Below, one piece after another: positions 10,209 to 20,881 of a stretch of 64,000 bases of DNA; position 1 is the first letter of the stretch, and each line of letters opens with the position of its first letter. The notes under the pieces are model-generated. The model was given only the letters and a program-made list of their open reading frames with translations. It was not told the DNA's origin and did no database searches. A program made the translations under genes and the position numbers. Source of the stretch: Theocolax elegans (Eukaryota > Arthropoda > Insecta > Hymenoptera > Cerocephalidae); assembly GCA_026168455.1 (NCBI GenBank), contig CM047431.1:4493603-4557602 (forward strand). Reading direction: 5' to 3'.

Positions 10209-13200
10209 TTACTTGACAACCCGAGGTGGTACATATCTTTTTACATCAGATATGTGTACCTTGGTCCGTTTCCGACCGGACTCTTCTAGTCTCAGAATTA
10301 CTGGAGATAGTACTTCTTTAACTTCGAAGGGTCCGTCATACTTTGGTGCAAGTTTAGCAGATATGCCCTTCGCACCTTGGGAAAGCGTTCGGCACTTCCT
10401 CATGACTAGATCTCCTACCTGAAACGAGGCAATACGTCTGTTTCTGTTGTAGGTCTTTTCTTGACGTCTTTGTTCCTCGTCAGTGTATTTCTTGACCAAG
10501 TCGCGTAGAGCATCAAGTCTTTTAAGACGATCTAGCCATACTTCGGGATTGTCTAGGATCTTAAGTTCCTGTTTTTCCACTTCCCTGCGGAGACTCTTCA
10601 CAGGTTGTGGATGACGCCCGAAGTTTAAGAACGCGGGTGAGACTTTGGTACTTGACTGCATTGCCGTGTTTATTGCATGGCGAAATTCGTGCAAGTGTGT
10701 GTTCCACCCACGATGATACGAATCCACAAACGTCGCCATCATCGTTTTTAATGTTCTATTTGTTCTCTTCACCGGGTTGGCTTGTGGTCGGTAAGGAGGG
10801 GTTCTGACATGTTTTATGCCATACTCCTCCAGCATTCGCGACATGATGCCGTTGATGAACTCAGTCCCATTATCCGTTACTAGGAAATCTGGCGTTTCCC
10901 AACGGAGGACTACGAGTTCCTCGAATGCTTTCGACACCGACTTACCGGTCGCCGTACGTAATGGTTTCAGTTCTATTCACCTTGTAAACAAGTCTTGAAA
11001 TACTATGATGTATTTATATTGACTTTTACTACATGGAAGCTCCATTACGTCTGTTGCCACAACAGCCCAGGGTCTCTCAATGTTACGTTTACCCATCAAG
11101 CCTTGAGGACCTGCTTGAGACGTCTTATAGCTCTGACAGATCAGACACTGTAAAACAAAGTGGCGGGTATCGTGGTAGATATCTGGCCAATAATAGTCTC
11201 CTGCAACACGTTTGTAAGTCTTTTCGACTCCCATATGACCCATGGATGGGTGGAAATGAGAATCTACTAAGACTCGGTTCCTCTGCTCTAAGCGTAGAAC
11301 AAGGCGCCAGCCTTCTTTTCGTTCTGTTACAGAGTCCAAGAGTTTATCACTTGTAAAACGATATAGCATATCATCCTCAATTTTCCACTCCGGAAATTTC
11401 TGAGGGCATGAGCGTACATCGTTTAATCTAGCAATATACCATGGGTCTGTAATTACTTCGAACGAGGCAATCTCTTCTTCGTCGGGGTCTGGGTTGACGG
11501 CACCAGAAAGCGCGTCCGGGACATAGTGCAAGGCTCCTTTCTTATGCACTATTTCAAAGTCCCATTGCTGCATTTCAAATATCCATCGTGCCAACCTACC
11601 CGACGGTTCTCTGAGATTTTTGAGCCATTTGAGAGCACTATGGTCGGTCACAGCCGTAAATCGATAGGCCTTAATGTATGGTCTCAATCTCTTAATAGCC
11701 CATATGAGAGCCAAGCATTCTTTTTCCGTTGTCATGTAATTACGTTCAGCGCGATTTAATAATCGGCTGACGTAGACAATCGGATGCTCCAAACCCTCGT
11801 CGTCCAGTTGCGTCAACACCGCACCTATTGCTAAATCACTAGCGTCACTTTGGACGGTGAATGGCTTAGAAAAGTCTGGACGGGCCAATGCAGGCGCTTG
11901 AGCTAACGCAACTCTAAGCTGACGAAACGCCTCCTCCTGCTCCTCACCCCAATCCCAAGCCTGGTCTTTATGCAGCAACTTGGTAAGAGGAGCTTTAATG
12001 TCAGCTTCTCGATTAATGAATCGAGAGTACCAGCCTACCATCCCGAGAAAGGATCTCAGCTGTTTGACATTACGAGGAGTAGGGTAATTAAGGACTGGAG
12101 CGACTCGTTCCTCGTCAGGCCTCAAGCCGTCCGCGTCCAATTTGTACCCAAGGAACGTTACGCTGGAACAACAAAACTCACACTTCTCTCGATTCACTTC
12201 GAGTCCAGCGTCATTCAACGTCCTTAGTACGTATTCGAGCCATTTTAGATGGTCCTCAAAAGTTTCGGTAATGACGATCAAGTCGTCTACATAACCAAAC
12301 ACATGGGGTTCCACCTTAGGCCCGAAAATTGTATCTATAAGCCGTGCAAAGGTCATAGGAGCATTCATGAGGCCAAAAGGCATTCTCGTGAACTACCACA
12401 GCCCCGACCCTGGTACAGCAAATGCAGTATAATGCCGGCTCGCCTCGGCCATTAATATTTGGAAGTACGCTTTCTTAAGATCGATTTTTGATATGTACCT
12501 TGCATTATACAGCTTATCCAATATGATATCCATATTAGGAATTGGATAAGAATCACGTTTTGTGACTGCATTAAGGTCTCGAAAATCGATACAGAAGCGA
12601 TAACTTCCTTCGTCCTTGCGGACGATGACCGGAGCAGCTGACCAATCACTCGCACTCGGTTCAATAATGCCCTTGTCAAACATCTTTTTGACCTCACTCT
12701 GGGCAAATTCGAGGACCTTGGGAGACATACGTCTTGGCTTATGACGAGCCGGTCTTGCACCAGGCTCAACCTCTATGTAGTGCTCCGTTAACGTCGTAAA
12801 GCCGTGGACGTCTCCCGAGGGCAAGAGTAGGCTTTCAACTAACTCTTTGACTTGTTTCCGCTGGTCGTCCTGTATCTCAATTATACCAGCACATTCAGCG
12901 GAAATCCTCGAATCGATGTCATGAGCTGTATCTCTGACGAAGTTTCTCCAATCACTCTCGCCAATACGCCAGATAGCTTCGCCTAATTTGACTTCCATAT
13001 TCCAATGTTGTAGAAAATCCATACCGAGAATGATGGAATGCTCAATATTCTCTTCAATTCTCAGTTGGATATTGCCATCAAGGCCTTCTACACAGAATAG
13101 AATGTCGATTAGACCAAGGACTTTAAGTGCTGGTCCAGCCACACCTTTCACGATAACCTTGACAGGTCTCCATTTAAACTTGTACTGTTCGACCACATCT

Positions 13201-13442
13201 GATCGTACAAGAGAGACCATGGCGCCAGGATCGAAAAGTGCTTTAAAGTCCTTTCCACCGAGTCGTACCAAAAAGAATAGCCGGTTATCCGATTGGATTC
13301 CAGCAATTATCTGATCGGTTTGACTATCGTCGTTAGGAGTCGATGCCGTGTGCGTCATTTTAGACGTACTTGGTGACTGAGCTCCATCTTCTTTAGGGAT
13401 GGGTGCTCTATCACTAGCAACCCAACAATTTAACTTGATCAC
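10209..13442 (-). pseudogene. pol: Gypsy Pol: protease, RT, RNase H, integrase; two stops
   Basis: In element orientation: protease near residue 70 (LFDPGAMVSL; the usual DTG/DSG reads DPG), then reverse transcriptase (CIDFRDLNAVT, MPFGLMNAP, GYVDDL), RNase H (DASDLAIGAVL, TDHSAL) and an integrase zinc domain (HFHPSMGH...CLICQ). The DD-E core (ATDVMEL, TDNGTEF) and a C-terminal tail (VGDLVMRKC, DGPFEVK) follow. A TAG at about 12393 sits before FTRMPFG, and a TGA at 10977-10979 sits after DLFTR. Both are single-base nonsense changes in a continuous frame. The frame opens at 13442 with GTG; the first ATG is about 28 codons in. No gag is fused upstream. Confidence 0.92.
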
Positions 13443-14022
13443 AAGTCTAAATAATTAATGTTTATAATAGTGTCTTGTGACTCACACACACCAAGACTCT
13501 ACACAATTGCTTCCGCAAGCACAAATAATTATTATTTCAATATCGTCGGTAATTTACCAGTAATGATAAATTTAACGATTTCCCAAAATATCTCTCTTGC
13601 CAGTTATAATCCAAAAGATTCCTCACTGGCGAAACGAAATTATTCTGTTATGGAAATTGAAATAATTAAGGTTTCAATCTATTAATTATTACAGAAACAG
13701 CAAATTATAAAGGAAGAAAAGAAAAGAAAAAAATTAAATTATTTATCTCGCTAACGAGCCTAAATAATTAATTTTAAAATAAATATAAAAATAAATACAG
13801 TGTCTTGTGATTCACACACACCAAGACACTATTTATTATTTTGCTTTTCCAAGCCCAAAACAAAAAAAATTTTTCTTTATAATTTACACGACACTACAAA
13901 CACAAATTTAATTAAATTATTTCAACAGTAGGGGTATTTACGAAATGTTGTAAATCCCGTATGGTTTGCAACAAAATAATTACTTGTTTCAATGAATTTA
14001 TCGTTCGTCCAAGTAATCTTTA

Positions 14023-15387
14023 GTAAAAAAGGTGTCTTTATTGATTGTCACGAACAAACAGTTGATAATATAAGTTACATTTTTGCCGACGTTTCGGACG
14101 TTTTTTCGCCGTCCCTTTTCAAGGCTAAAAAAATAATACATTACAGTTTAAAAAATATAAATAAATACAAGTAACGAGACATTTAACTCGATGTCACCAG
14201 ACAATTTTCACACACTCACCAAATTTAAATAGAACTCAAAAAAGCAACATATCAATCGTGTGGTTACATCTCGCAAAAAATACTCTCTCATGTATAGTGT
14301 TACAATATTAATCTATAAAAAACTCAAACAAATCAAATTTAATTCTCGCATTAAAACAATAACCCCTAACACAACCCAAGAAAAAAATTAAAATCATTAT
14401 ATAAATGCACTAGCGGTCCATAAGAGAGATACTGGCCACAACATTGATTTTAATAAGGTATCTATCATTGATATCGAAAATAATACGAAAAAACGAATGT
14501 TTTCGGAGATGCTGAATATTTATACACATGATACCACGTTTAACCGTATAGAGGATGTAATTTTTTTGAAGAATATGTATAAAGAAACGTTAAATATTGT
14601 AAAATTATATTGTAATTAACATTGTTTGTTTGTTAAAAATGTGTTTTATACTCTCCATTACGTTGTTGGCTTCAGAATAACTGCCTCTCGGTATTTGCGT
14701 ACTATGTGTGGTGAGGAGGTTGGGCGACTCGCATAAAGTATCGGAGCTCTCCGGGGAATCCCGGTTGTATTAAGACTGACGCGGCGTGCCACTTTTTCGC
14801 GGCGCATGTTCGCCTGATACGCGGGAGCACACGACTCGACTTAGCCTCGCAATACAGAGTATATATTTGCGAATGTATTGGTAAGAGGTTAGGCACGGGT
14901 CTGTGGGCATTATGAATATTAATTGTGACTTGGGACTCCCTTCGGGGAGGTCCTATGTATATTTTTTAAAACAAGTGTTCTGATAGCGACAACATAGGTA
15001 GTAAAAATTAGTTGAAAGATATTTTTTTTTGGGTTGTGTTGTTAGGGGTTATTGTTTTAATGCGAGAATTAAATTTGATTTGTTTGAGTTTTTTATAGAT
15101 TAATATTGTAACAATATATATGAGAGAGTATCTTTTGCGAGATGTAACCACACGATTGATATGTTGCTTTTTTGAGTTCTGTTTAAATTTGGTGAGTGTG
15201 TGAAATTGTCTGGTGACATCGATTTAAATGTCTCGTTACTTGTATTTATTTATATTTTTTAAACTGTAATGTATTATTTTTTTAGCCTTGAAAAGGGACG
15301 GCGAAAAACCGTCCGAAACGTCGGCAAAAATGTAACTTATATTAACAACTGTTTGTTCGTGACGATCAATAAAGATACCTTTTTTAC
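14023..15387 (+). mobile_element. Penelope-like element remnant with inverted arms
   Basis: Arms of about 380 bp (14023-14400 and 15000-15387) are reverse complements. They carry the string CCGAAACGTCGGC within a TTGAAAAGGGACGG context, the style of Penelope pseudo-LTRs. Between them lies the end of the Penelope ORF (14395-14619) and about 380 bp of 3' sequence. Inverted terminal copies of this kind are a known Penelope arrangement. It is nested in the leader of the Gypsy element and so inserted after it. Confidence 0.7.
14395..14619 (+). pseudogene. C-terminal end of a Penelope-like RT/GIY-YIG protein
   Basis: About 75 codons end at TAA 14617-14619. They contain ALAVHKRDTGHNIDF, then KKRMFSEMLNIY, the pattern found at the C-terminus of Penelope-like proteins downstream of the GIY-YIG endonuclease. 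The reverse transcriptase and the GIY-YIG motif itself are missing. It is a remnant with no function of its own. Confidence 0.65.
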
Positions 15388-16200
15388 AAAATAATTATTT
15401 CACTAATTGTCGTCCCAAACGACAATTTTTCAGCGAAATATATTTATTTTATCCTAAAAAGGACTAAATAAATAATTTATGTTGCTACCAAGTTGAAATA
15501 ATTTATATTTCCTTTTTTAAATAAATTGAACGAAAAGGAAATGAAAATTTAATTATTTAACTTGCTAACAAGTCTAAACAATTAAATTTATACACCGAAT
15601 TATTTTACTTAAACACACCAAAAAAAAATTATAACCAATTATTTAACTAACAAACAAGTCTAAATAATTGGTAAAAATGTGTGGAGATATAATTTAAACA
15701 CACCAAAAAGAGAAAAGAAAGTTTTTTTACATATATTAAAATTTCACAGCAAATAACGAATACAAAATATTAGGTTAGATGCCGATCATTCAAATACATG
15801 CAAAAAAAATTCAATTATTTAACTCACTCTCGAGTCTAAATAATTATATTTTACAACTCTCGTATCTTTGCGGAACAATCGCACAAAGATACTTCATTAA
15901 TTGTTTAACTTGCAAAAAGTCTAAACAATCAACACGAGTTATAAAAAAAAATTTTCTCACACTCAAAAATTTACAAAAATATAATCCAAGTATCGTGAGC
16001 AGTAATACTTAATAAATACCAAATATTAAATTAAGTAATCACTGTTAGATAATTGTAATAAAAATAATTTAAATTACTTTACTCACACACGAGTTTAAAT
16101 AATTAATCTTACAACTATTATAACTTTGCGGCTGATTCACACAAAGTTACTTAATGTTAATTATTTAACTTGCAAACAAGTCTAAATAATTAACAAAAGT

Positions 16201-17178
16201 TGCAAAATATATTTTATATACACAAAAATTTATACATATATTATAAAACTAAATAGTAATAAATAATATACACAATTACTAAATTATAATTACATATAAT
16301 ATATGTCAGGGAGGGGAGAAAGCAACAACAATTTCGCTCTCGAACTCAAAAAAAACCAATTAAAATTACGCCGCGTCCCGTATACAAAGAAAACAAAATT
16401 ATTTAAATTTTCTTTAAAAGGGAGGGGGTGGGGCAACTACCTCTCCCGAAAGAATCTAATTATAAAAAACTCTCACACCACTAATATAGATTAGATCCCG
16501 CGCTGGAACGAAATTATTTTATTAAAACGAAAATAAAAATAATTCGCCGCAGTGGTTTCTATCGGCGAAACCAGATGCGAAGACTTAACACGCGAAAGGG
16601 CTAGGCGATCGCGCTATTTCTCTTTCTCACACACACCATATAGCCCGCCTAGCACCTAACTCCGATTCCCCGCGACTAGGGATTCTCTCTCTCACTCCCA
16701 CTCGCGGGCGCAATCGGAGAGAACCTATGATGATCGGCTCTCGCAAAGTCTTTCCTGCGCGCTTTTACGGGGGGGATTCTCACTGCCCGCGATCCGTGGT
16801 GCAAGCTACTCTCTTCCTACTTTGCCGCTCCCATACAAGCTAGGCAAAGTTCTCTCGTCAAGCTTACGATCGGAAGAGACCGATCTCGGTGAGATCGGGC
16901 GCTTCCGGCTAAACACGGTCGCGCGCGAACTCTCTCCCGATATACCGGTGTATACCTCTCCTCGGATACCCGAGCAAGAGGGGGAATACTCCGGTATAGA
17001 GACGCGTCTCACACGCCGTCTCTCGCTCTCTCTCTCTCTCTCTCTTTAACTTGTACTACACTCTCTCTCTCTCTCTCTCAAAACTGAACCCGCTCACGTT
17101 TCGCCGCGACACTTCTCGCGCGCGAAAAGATGGCCGACAATTTTGCTTTAATTTAAAACGGTGAGGACGAAACCGAAC
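16201..17178 (-). other. Rest of the Gypsy leader, no ORF recognised
   Basis: AT-rich up to 16490, then GC-richer with short TC microsatellites at 17027-17080. No gag coding sequence is visible on the element strand, although this is its normal place. Small reading frames here lack family motifs. Confidence 0.5.
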
Positions 17179-17182
17179 GTCC

Positions 17183-17196
17183 TGTCACGGTCGCCA
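17183..17196 (-). promoter_or_regulatory. Primer binding site, tRNA-Arg type
   Basis: Two bases after the 5' LTR the minus strand reads TGGCGACCGTGACA. This is the classic primer site of 412/mdg1-type Gypsy elements, complementary to the 3' end of tRNA-Arg. It fixes the element orientation as minus. Confidence 0.85.
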
Positions 17197-17198
17197 TT

Positions 17199-18248
17199 TG
17201 TGACGTGGTATTCGCGCACCCGATCGAATTAAATTAATTTTAATAATTAGAATTGACCGTTGGGCCGCGTTGCCCAATACCGCGCACACAATTAATTTAT
17301 TTATCGCAAACTGCGGCCTGTCGCCAGGAACACGAGTTCGCTGGGACGAACGGTGTGGAGGATTTGGGCGATCCTCCTTGCCTCGACACGATTGTTTAAA
17401 TTAATAGAGGATGTCGGCGGAAGCGGGGAGAAATAATAATTGCACCCCGAATTAAAATAATAATAAAAGTATTTATTTTAATTGAATGATTAACAATTTG
17501 GCCATCCAGGCCTCGTGCCGCGACAAAGGTTGTTTCGCGCGGGCGGAAGTATCAAGAAAAGGGAGTCAACCGGATCGAGATCCTTGCCTGCGGTTGACTT
17601 TACCCCGATCTCCGCTATTCGGGTACCGGCGTACCCGAATACACTCCCGAGGTCTCACACACACATACACTTGGGGTAATCGGGGGAACGCGCGGTAGTA
17701 TAAAATACACTTACCGGTATTCGCCCCGTGGATGGCCCAGCCGATCCATGTCCCTTTTGTCCTCCTGGGCAACGGAGGACGACATCGGTTGCGGTGGTGG
17801 AAGGCGGCCCTGTGCCGCGGCGAGTGCCTCGCGAACCGCGTCCGCACTCACTTATGCACTTCTCGTCCTTGCTCACACACACCAAAAACACTCGCGGATC
17901 ACCTCTCGAGGACGTTCCGGATTATCGACGGCTTTGCGCCTCACGCGCCTTTTCTTAGCTGGGAAAACTATCTCGCTCGACACCGGATAATTTGTCCGCC
18001 TCGAGCGGCGGATCGGGACATACTGATTAGGCAATTCCCTAATTTCGAAAAAGGGATGAAAGTGGGAAACACACACACTCTCGTGCTCTTATCCCTACGT
18101 ACTATTGCGCGCGCAATTGTACACTTGATCGACGTAAACAAATGTCGTCGGTTGGCCTTGACATACCAAAGGCTCCGACGACTTACATTTAACATGAGTT
18201 TAAATGCTTTGTTCGCCGCGAATAGATTGTGTGACGATTTCCGTCACA
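17199..18248 (-). repeat. 5' LTR of the Gypsy element
   Basis: 1050 bp, starting TGTGACG and ending CGTCACA. On the minus strand it has a strong donor ACCG/GTAAGTG at about 17707-17713 and another AAT/GTAAGT near 18180. A frame of about 60 codons ends at the first donor (17891 down to about 17713) and is kept in the other LTR (7843 down to 7650). The promoter was not located. Confidence 0.92.
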
Positions 18249-18607
18249 AGAGATAGAGAGAAAGGGAGAGAGAGAATGAGATAGATAAAGAGAGAGAATG
18301 AGAGATAAAGAGAGAGAGAGAGAGAATAAGACAGATAAAGAGAGAGAATGAGACAGATAAAGAGAGAGAATGAGAGTTAAAGAGAGAGAGAGAATGAGAT
18401 AGATAAAGAGAGAGAATGAGAGATAAAGAGAGAGAGAGAGAATGAGATAGAGAGGTAGAGAGATAGAGAGAGAGAATGATAGATGGAAGGAGAGATAGAG
18501 AAAGAATGATAGATGGAGAGAGAGAGAGAGAGATAGAGAGAGATATTCTCTCTCTCTTATTCTCTCTTTCTTTCTCTCTATCTTTCATTCTCTCTCTCTC
18601 TCTCTCT
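18249..18607. repeat. GA- then TC-rich microsatellite
   Basis: The GA tract (18249-18545) switches to TC (18546-18607), so it is itself an inverted repeat. The Gypsy LTR borders it on the left and a non-LTR 5' end borders it on the right. Confidence 0.85.
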
Positions 18608-18880
18608 GCGCAGTAAGTAGCCTTCATACACTTTTTGAAGACTCCGCATTTACATGCTTGATACTGCTGCCTTTCTGCCTTCGGGCGTTTTTGTTACAGG
18701 CCCTTGCATGCGCCTCTTTGCAAGCTTCGCGGTGGGTAGAAAATCTTTGCTTCTCATGATGCTTGTGGTAATATTTTCTTGATTTGCTGCAGTTCCAAGA
18801 AATTTGAGGTTAGTCTCGCTATTTTCCATTTCTCAATTTCTTGCTTTCGAGCGCTCTGCGCAAAACGTGTCCGCGCAGAA

Positions 18881-20881
18881 ATGTTTGCAAGAGGCCGCCA
18901 GATTACTCCTAAAGCTTCAAAAATTCATAATGCCAGTTTGTTGGCGGTAAATTCAAATTTAAATTCTAGCATAACGAATCCTACTTGTTTTATTTGTAAG
19001 GAAGTCTCACGCACTAGGACAGGGCTGCTTTCTTGCGCAGATTGCAACCGATTTTTTCACTTAATTTGTGAAAATAAGATATTAAACTGTGGGAAGAAAC
19101 TTAAACCTACTTTAAGTTTAAATTTAAACGAAAAAGTTAGTAGTAATAATATTGAAAGCAAAACTAGAAATAAAAATTCAAATTTAAAAAATTTGCAAAC
19201 GTGCCACATCTGCAAGGACAGAAGAAACCGGGATGCGTCTCTGTGCGTCAGCTCCCCACCCTCGCCACTACTATCTTCTACGCCGGGAAATCGTGCAAAT
19301 TCGAACAATGTAGAAAGAGTATTACCGGTTGCGGAGGTACAGGCGGGGGACTTCGTGCATGATACGGTTGCAGCGCCGCAGGTGCCCAGTACATCGGCTG
19401 CGGTAGAAACCATAAAAAACTTAAATCTTGACGATCCTATAGGTAATTCTTTTATGATTAAAGGTGGCGCTGCCGTCGCAACACAGACTGACACTTCGAA
19501 CTCATCTGAACTTGATTCAGTAATCGATGCCTTAAAAGTTTTACCAGGCTTTGATAATAATTTAAAAAATTTAACAAAGACCGTGAATGAAGTCATGGAA
19601 AAAATTCATTGTCAGGATTTACTTCTGGCTGAATATCGCTCTGCGTTATCTGACTTATTAGCAGAAAACAGACAAATTAAAGTATCTTTCTCTCAATTTC
19701 AAAAACAACTATTAGATTCACAAAAAATATTTCAAGACAATGTTTTGACTGAAATTAGCAGTAAATGCTCAATTCTTTTTAATAGACTGGATGATGATCT
19801 CGAAGTAATTAATAATAATATTGAAACATTGAATACTGAAGTTGCTACGGTGGCGAATACCGTCTCCGACCTTACTATACTTGAAACAGAAACACAACCA
19901 CATGCTCAATTTAATTCGCAATTTATTGAACCGCGCAAAGAATTATGTTCTACGACTCTGTGTAATTTTACTTGTGAGAGGCGCGCTAGAGTGCCTAGAA
20001 CAAAGAAGTTAGTAATTTCGTGCTGCACTGGAAAATTTTCTCCCCCAATAACTTCTGAAAATTTTGTTAATGCAGTTCTGGGCACGATTGTACCCTCCAT
20101 GCAATCTGAAAATATTGTATCTATTTGTACACTTTCGCGTGGTCAAGTCGGAGACGGTCCGAGGGGTGTTTCTGCTATGTCGGTGGAGCTTTCCGATAAC
20201 AACTTCTATGGAGAAATTTTCAGAGCGAAAAGTAGGCGTACAGCATTTTGCACCTCTGATCTTGACAGCTCACTGTTTCCGTGGGTAATTGACCTGCCCC
20301 GTTCCTCTACCTATATTAATGCATATTTGGATAAGAACAAGTATAATAGGTTTAAAGAACTAAAACTTTCGGCTAAGAAACTAGGTTTTAAATATGTTTG
20401 GCATAAATTTGGCAATTTTTATGTTAAGGCACGTGATGGAGCAGCTGCCCTTATTTTCACTAATCTGACAGAGCTGGAAAATCTAGCTGAAACTAATATT
20501 AGAAATATTAAAAATTTGGAAAGTAATGAGCAGTATCTGAATTGTGCAATGTCAAGTAAGGACGGTGACTCGGCTGTTATTCTAGTCAGTAAGAATAAGG
20601 ATAAGGATAAAGAAGGAGATACTAACAAAATTATTAAAACCATAAATAAAACTAAAAATAAAACTAAACATAATAACAAAAGTAAAGTAAAACCTAAAAG
20701 TAAGAATGAATGTTCTACCACAGATAAGCCTGACACCGTCCTCGCTGAATGCTTACAAGGAAATAAAAGTAAAAATAAAAATAAAAATGAAACTAAGACA
20801 AACGAGTACAATAGTGAAAATAAGGTCGGTAAAAATAGAAATAGAAATAGTAACTGCAACGAACAAATTAAAGAAAATTGA
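18881..20881 (+). CDS. ORF1 protein with PHD finger and coiled coil
   Basis: 666 codons from the ATG at 18881 (an open frame without ATG extends upstream). Residues about 30-60 hold CFIC...LSCADC...FFHLIC, with a later CHIC that completes a C4HC3 PHD-type finger with a long insert. PHD-bearing ORF1 proteins are known in CR1-like non-LTR elements and bind the element RNA or chromatin. A helical, Gln/Leu-rich section follows (roughly residues 220-350). Then comes a folded basic domain (VISCCTGKF to KARDGAAALIF) and a long Lys/Asn-rich tail. It stops with TGA at 20879-20881, and the ORF2 frame continues directly in the same phase. There is no internal stop, so the protein could still be made. 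Confidence 0.82.
   Translation: MFARGRQITPKASKIHNASLLAVNSNLNSSITNPTCFICKEVSRTRTGLLSCADCNRFFHLICENKILNCGKKLKPTLSLNLNEKVSSNNIESKTRNKNSNLKNLQTCHICKDRRNRDASLCVSSPPSPLLSSTPGNRANSNNVERVLPVAEVQAGDFVHDTVAAPQVPSTSAAVETIKNLNLDDPIGNSFMIKGGAAVATQTDTSNSSELDSVIDALKVLPGFDNNLKNLTKTVNEVMEKIHCQDLLLAEYRSALSDLLAENRQIKVSFSQFQKQLLDSQKIFQDNVLTEISSKCSILFNRLDDDLEVINNNIETLNTEVATVANTVSDLTILETETQPHAQFNSQFIEPRKELCSTTLCNFTCERRARVPRTKKLVISCCTGKFSPPITSENFVNAVLGTIVPSMQSENIVSICTLSRGQVGDGPRGVSAMSVELSDNNFYGEIFRAKSRRTAFCTSDLDSSLFPWVIDLPRSSTYINAYLDKNKYNRFKELKLSAKKLGFKYVWHKFGNFYVKARDGAAALIFTNLTELENLAETNIRNIKNLESNEQYLNCAMSSKDGDSAVILVSKNKDKDKEGDTNKIIKTINKTKNKTKHNNKSKVKPKSKNECSTTDKPDTVLAECLQGNKSKNKNKNETKTNEYNSENKVGKNRNRNSNCNEQIKEN

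Larger units (their letters stand above)
13429..16200 (-). repeat. Leader hairpin array (outside the Penelope insertion)
   Basis: At least eight imperfect palindromes of type ATTATTTA-ACTTG-loop-CAAGT-C-TAAATAAT lie near 13429, 13738, 15553, 15636, 15812, 15895, 16072 and 16160. The inner stems vary together: CTTG/CAAG, CTCG/CGAG and ACTC/GAGT. A second hairpin kind alternates with them: AGTGTCTTG...CAAGACACT near 13800 and GTATCTTTG...CAAAGATAC near 15860. There is no coding capacity. As the 5' leader of the element RNA, packaging or translation control is possible, but that is inference. Confidence 0.7.
7152..18248 (-). mobile_element. Gypsy-type LTR retrotransposon, 11.1 kb, decayed
   Basis: The two LTRs begin TGTGACGTGG and end CGTCACA. 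They are flanked by AGAG on both sides (7148-7151 and 18249-18252), a 4-bp target duplication typical of Gypsy integrases. In element orientation (minus) the order is: 5' LTR, tRNA-Arg type primer site, long structured leader, protease-RT-RNaseH-integrase, gag-like zinc-knuckle ORF, polypurine tract, 3' LTR. The leader holds a Penelope-like insertion, so the element was once about 9.7 kb. Four single stop codons interrupt otherwise open frames. Confidence 0.9.

Noticed and set aside
15270..15330. Hammerhead ribozyme in the Penelope-like arm
   Set aside because: GAAAC is present as in Penelope ribozymes, but I could not find the CTGATGA half with proper stems.
18244..18627. 127-codon frame rich in Ser and Leu on the minus strand
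   Set aside because: Microsatellite translation only.
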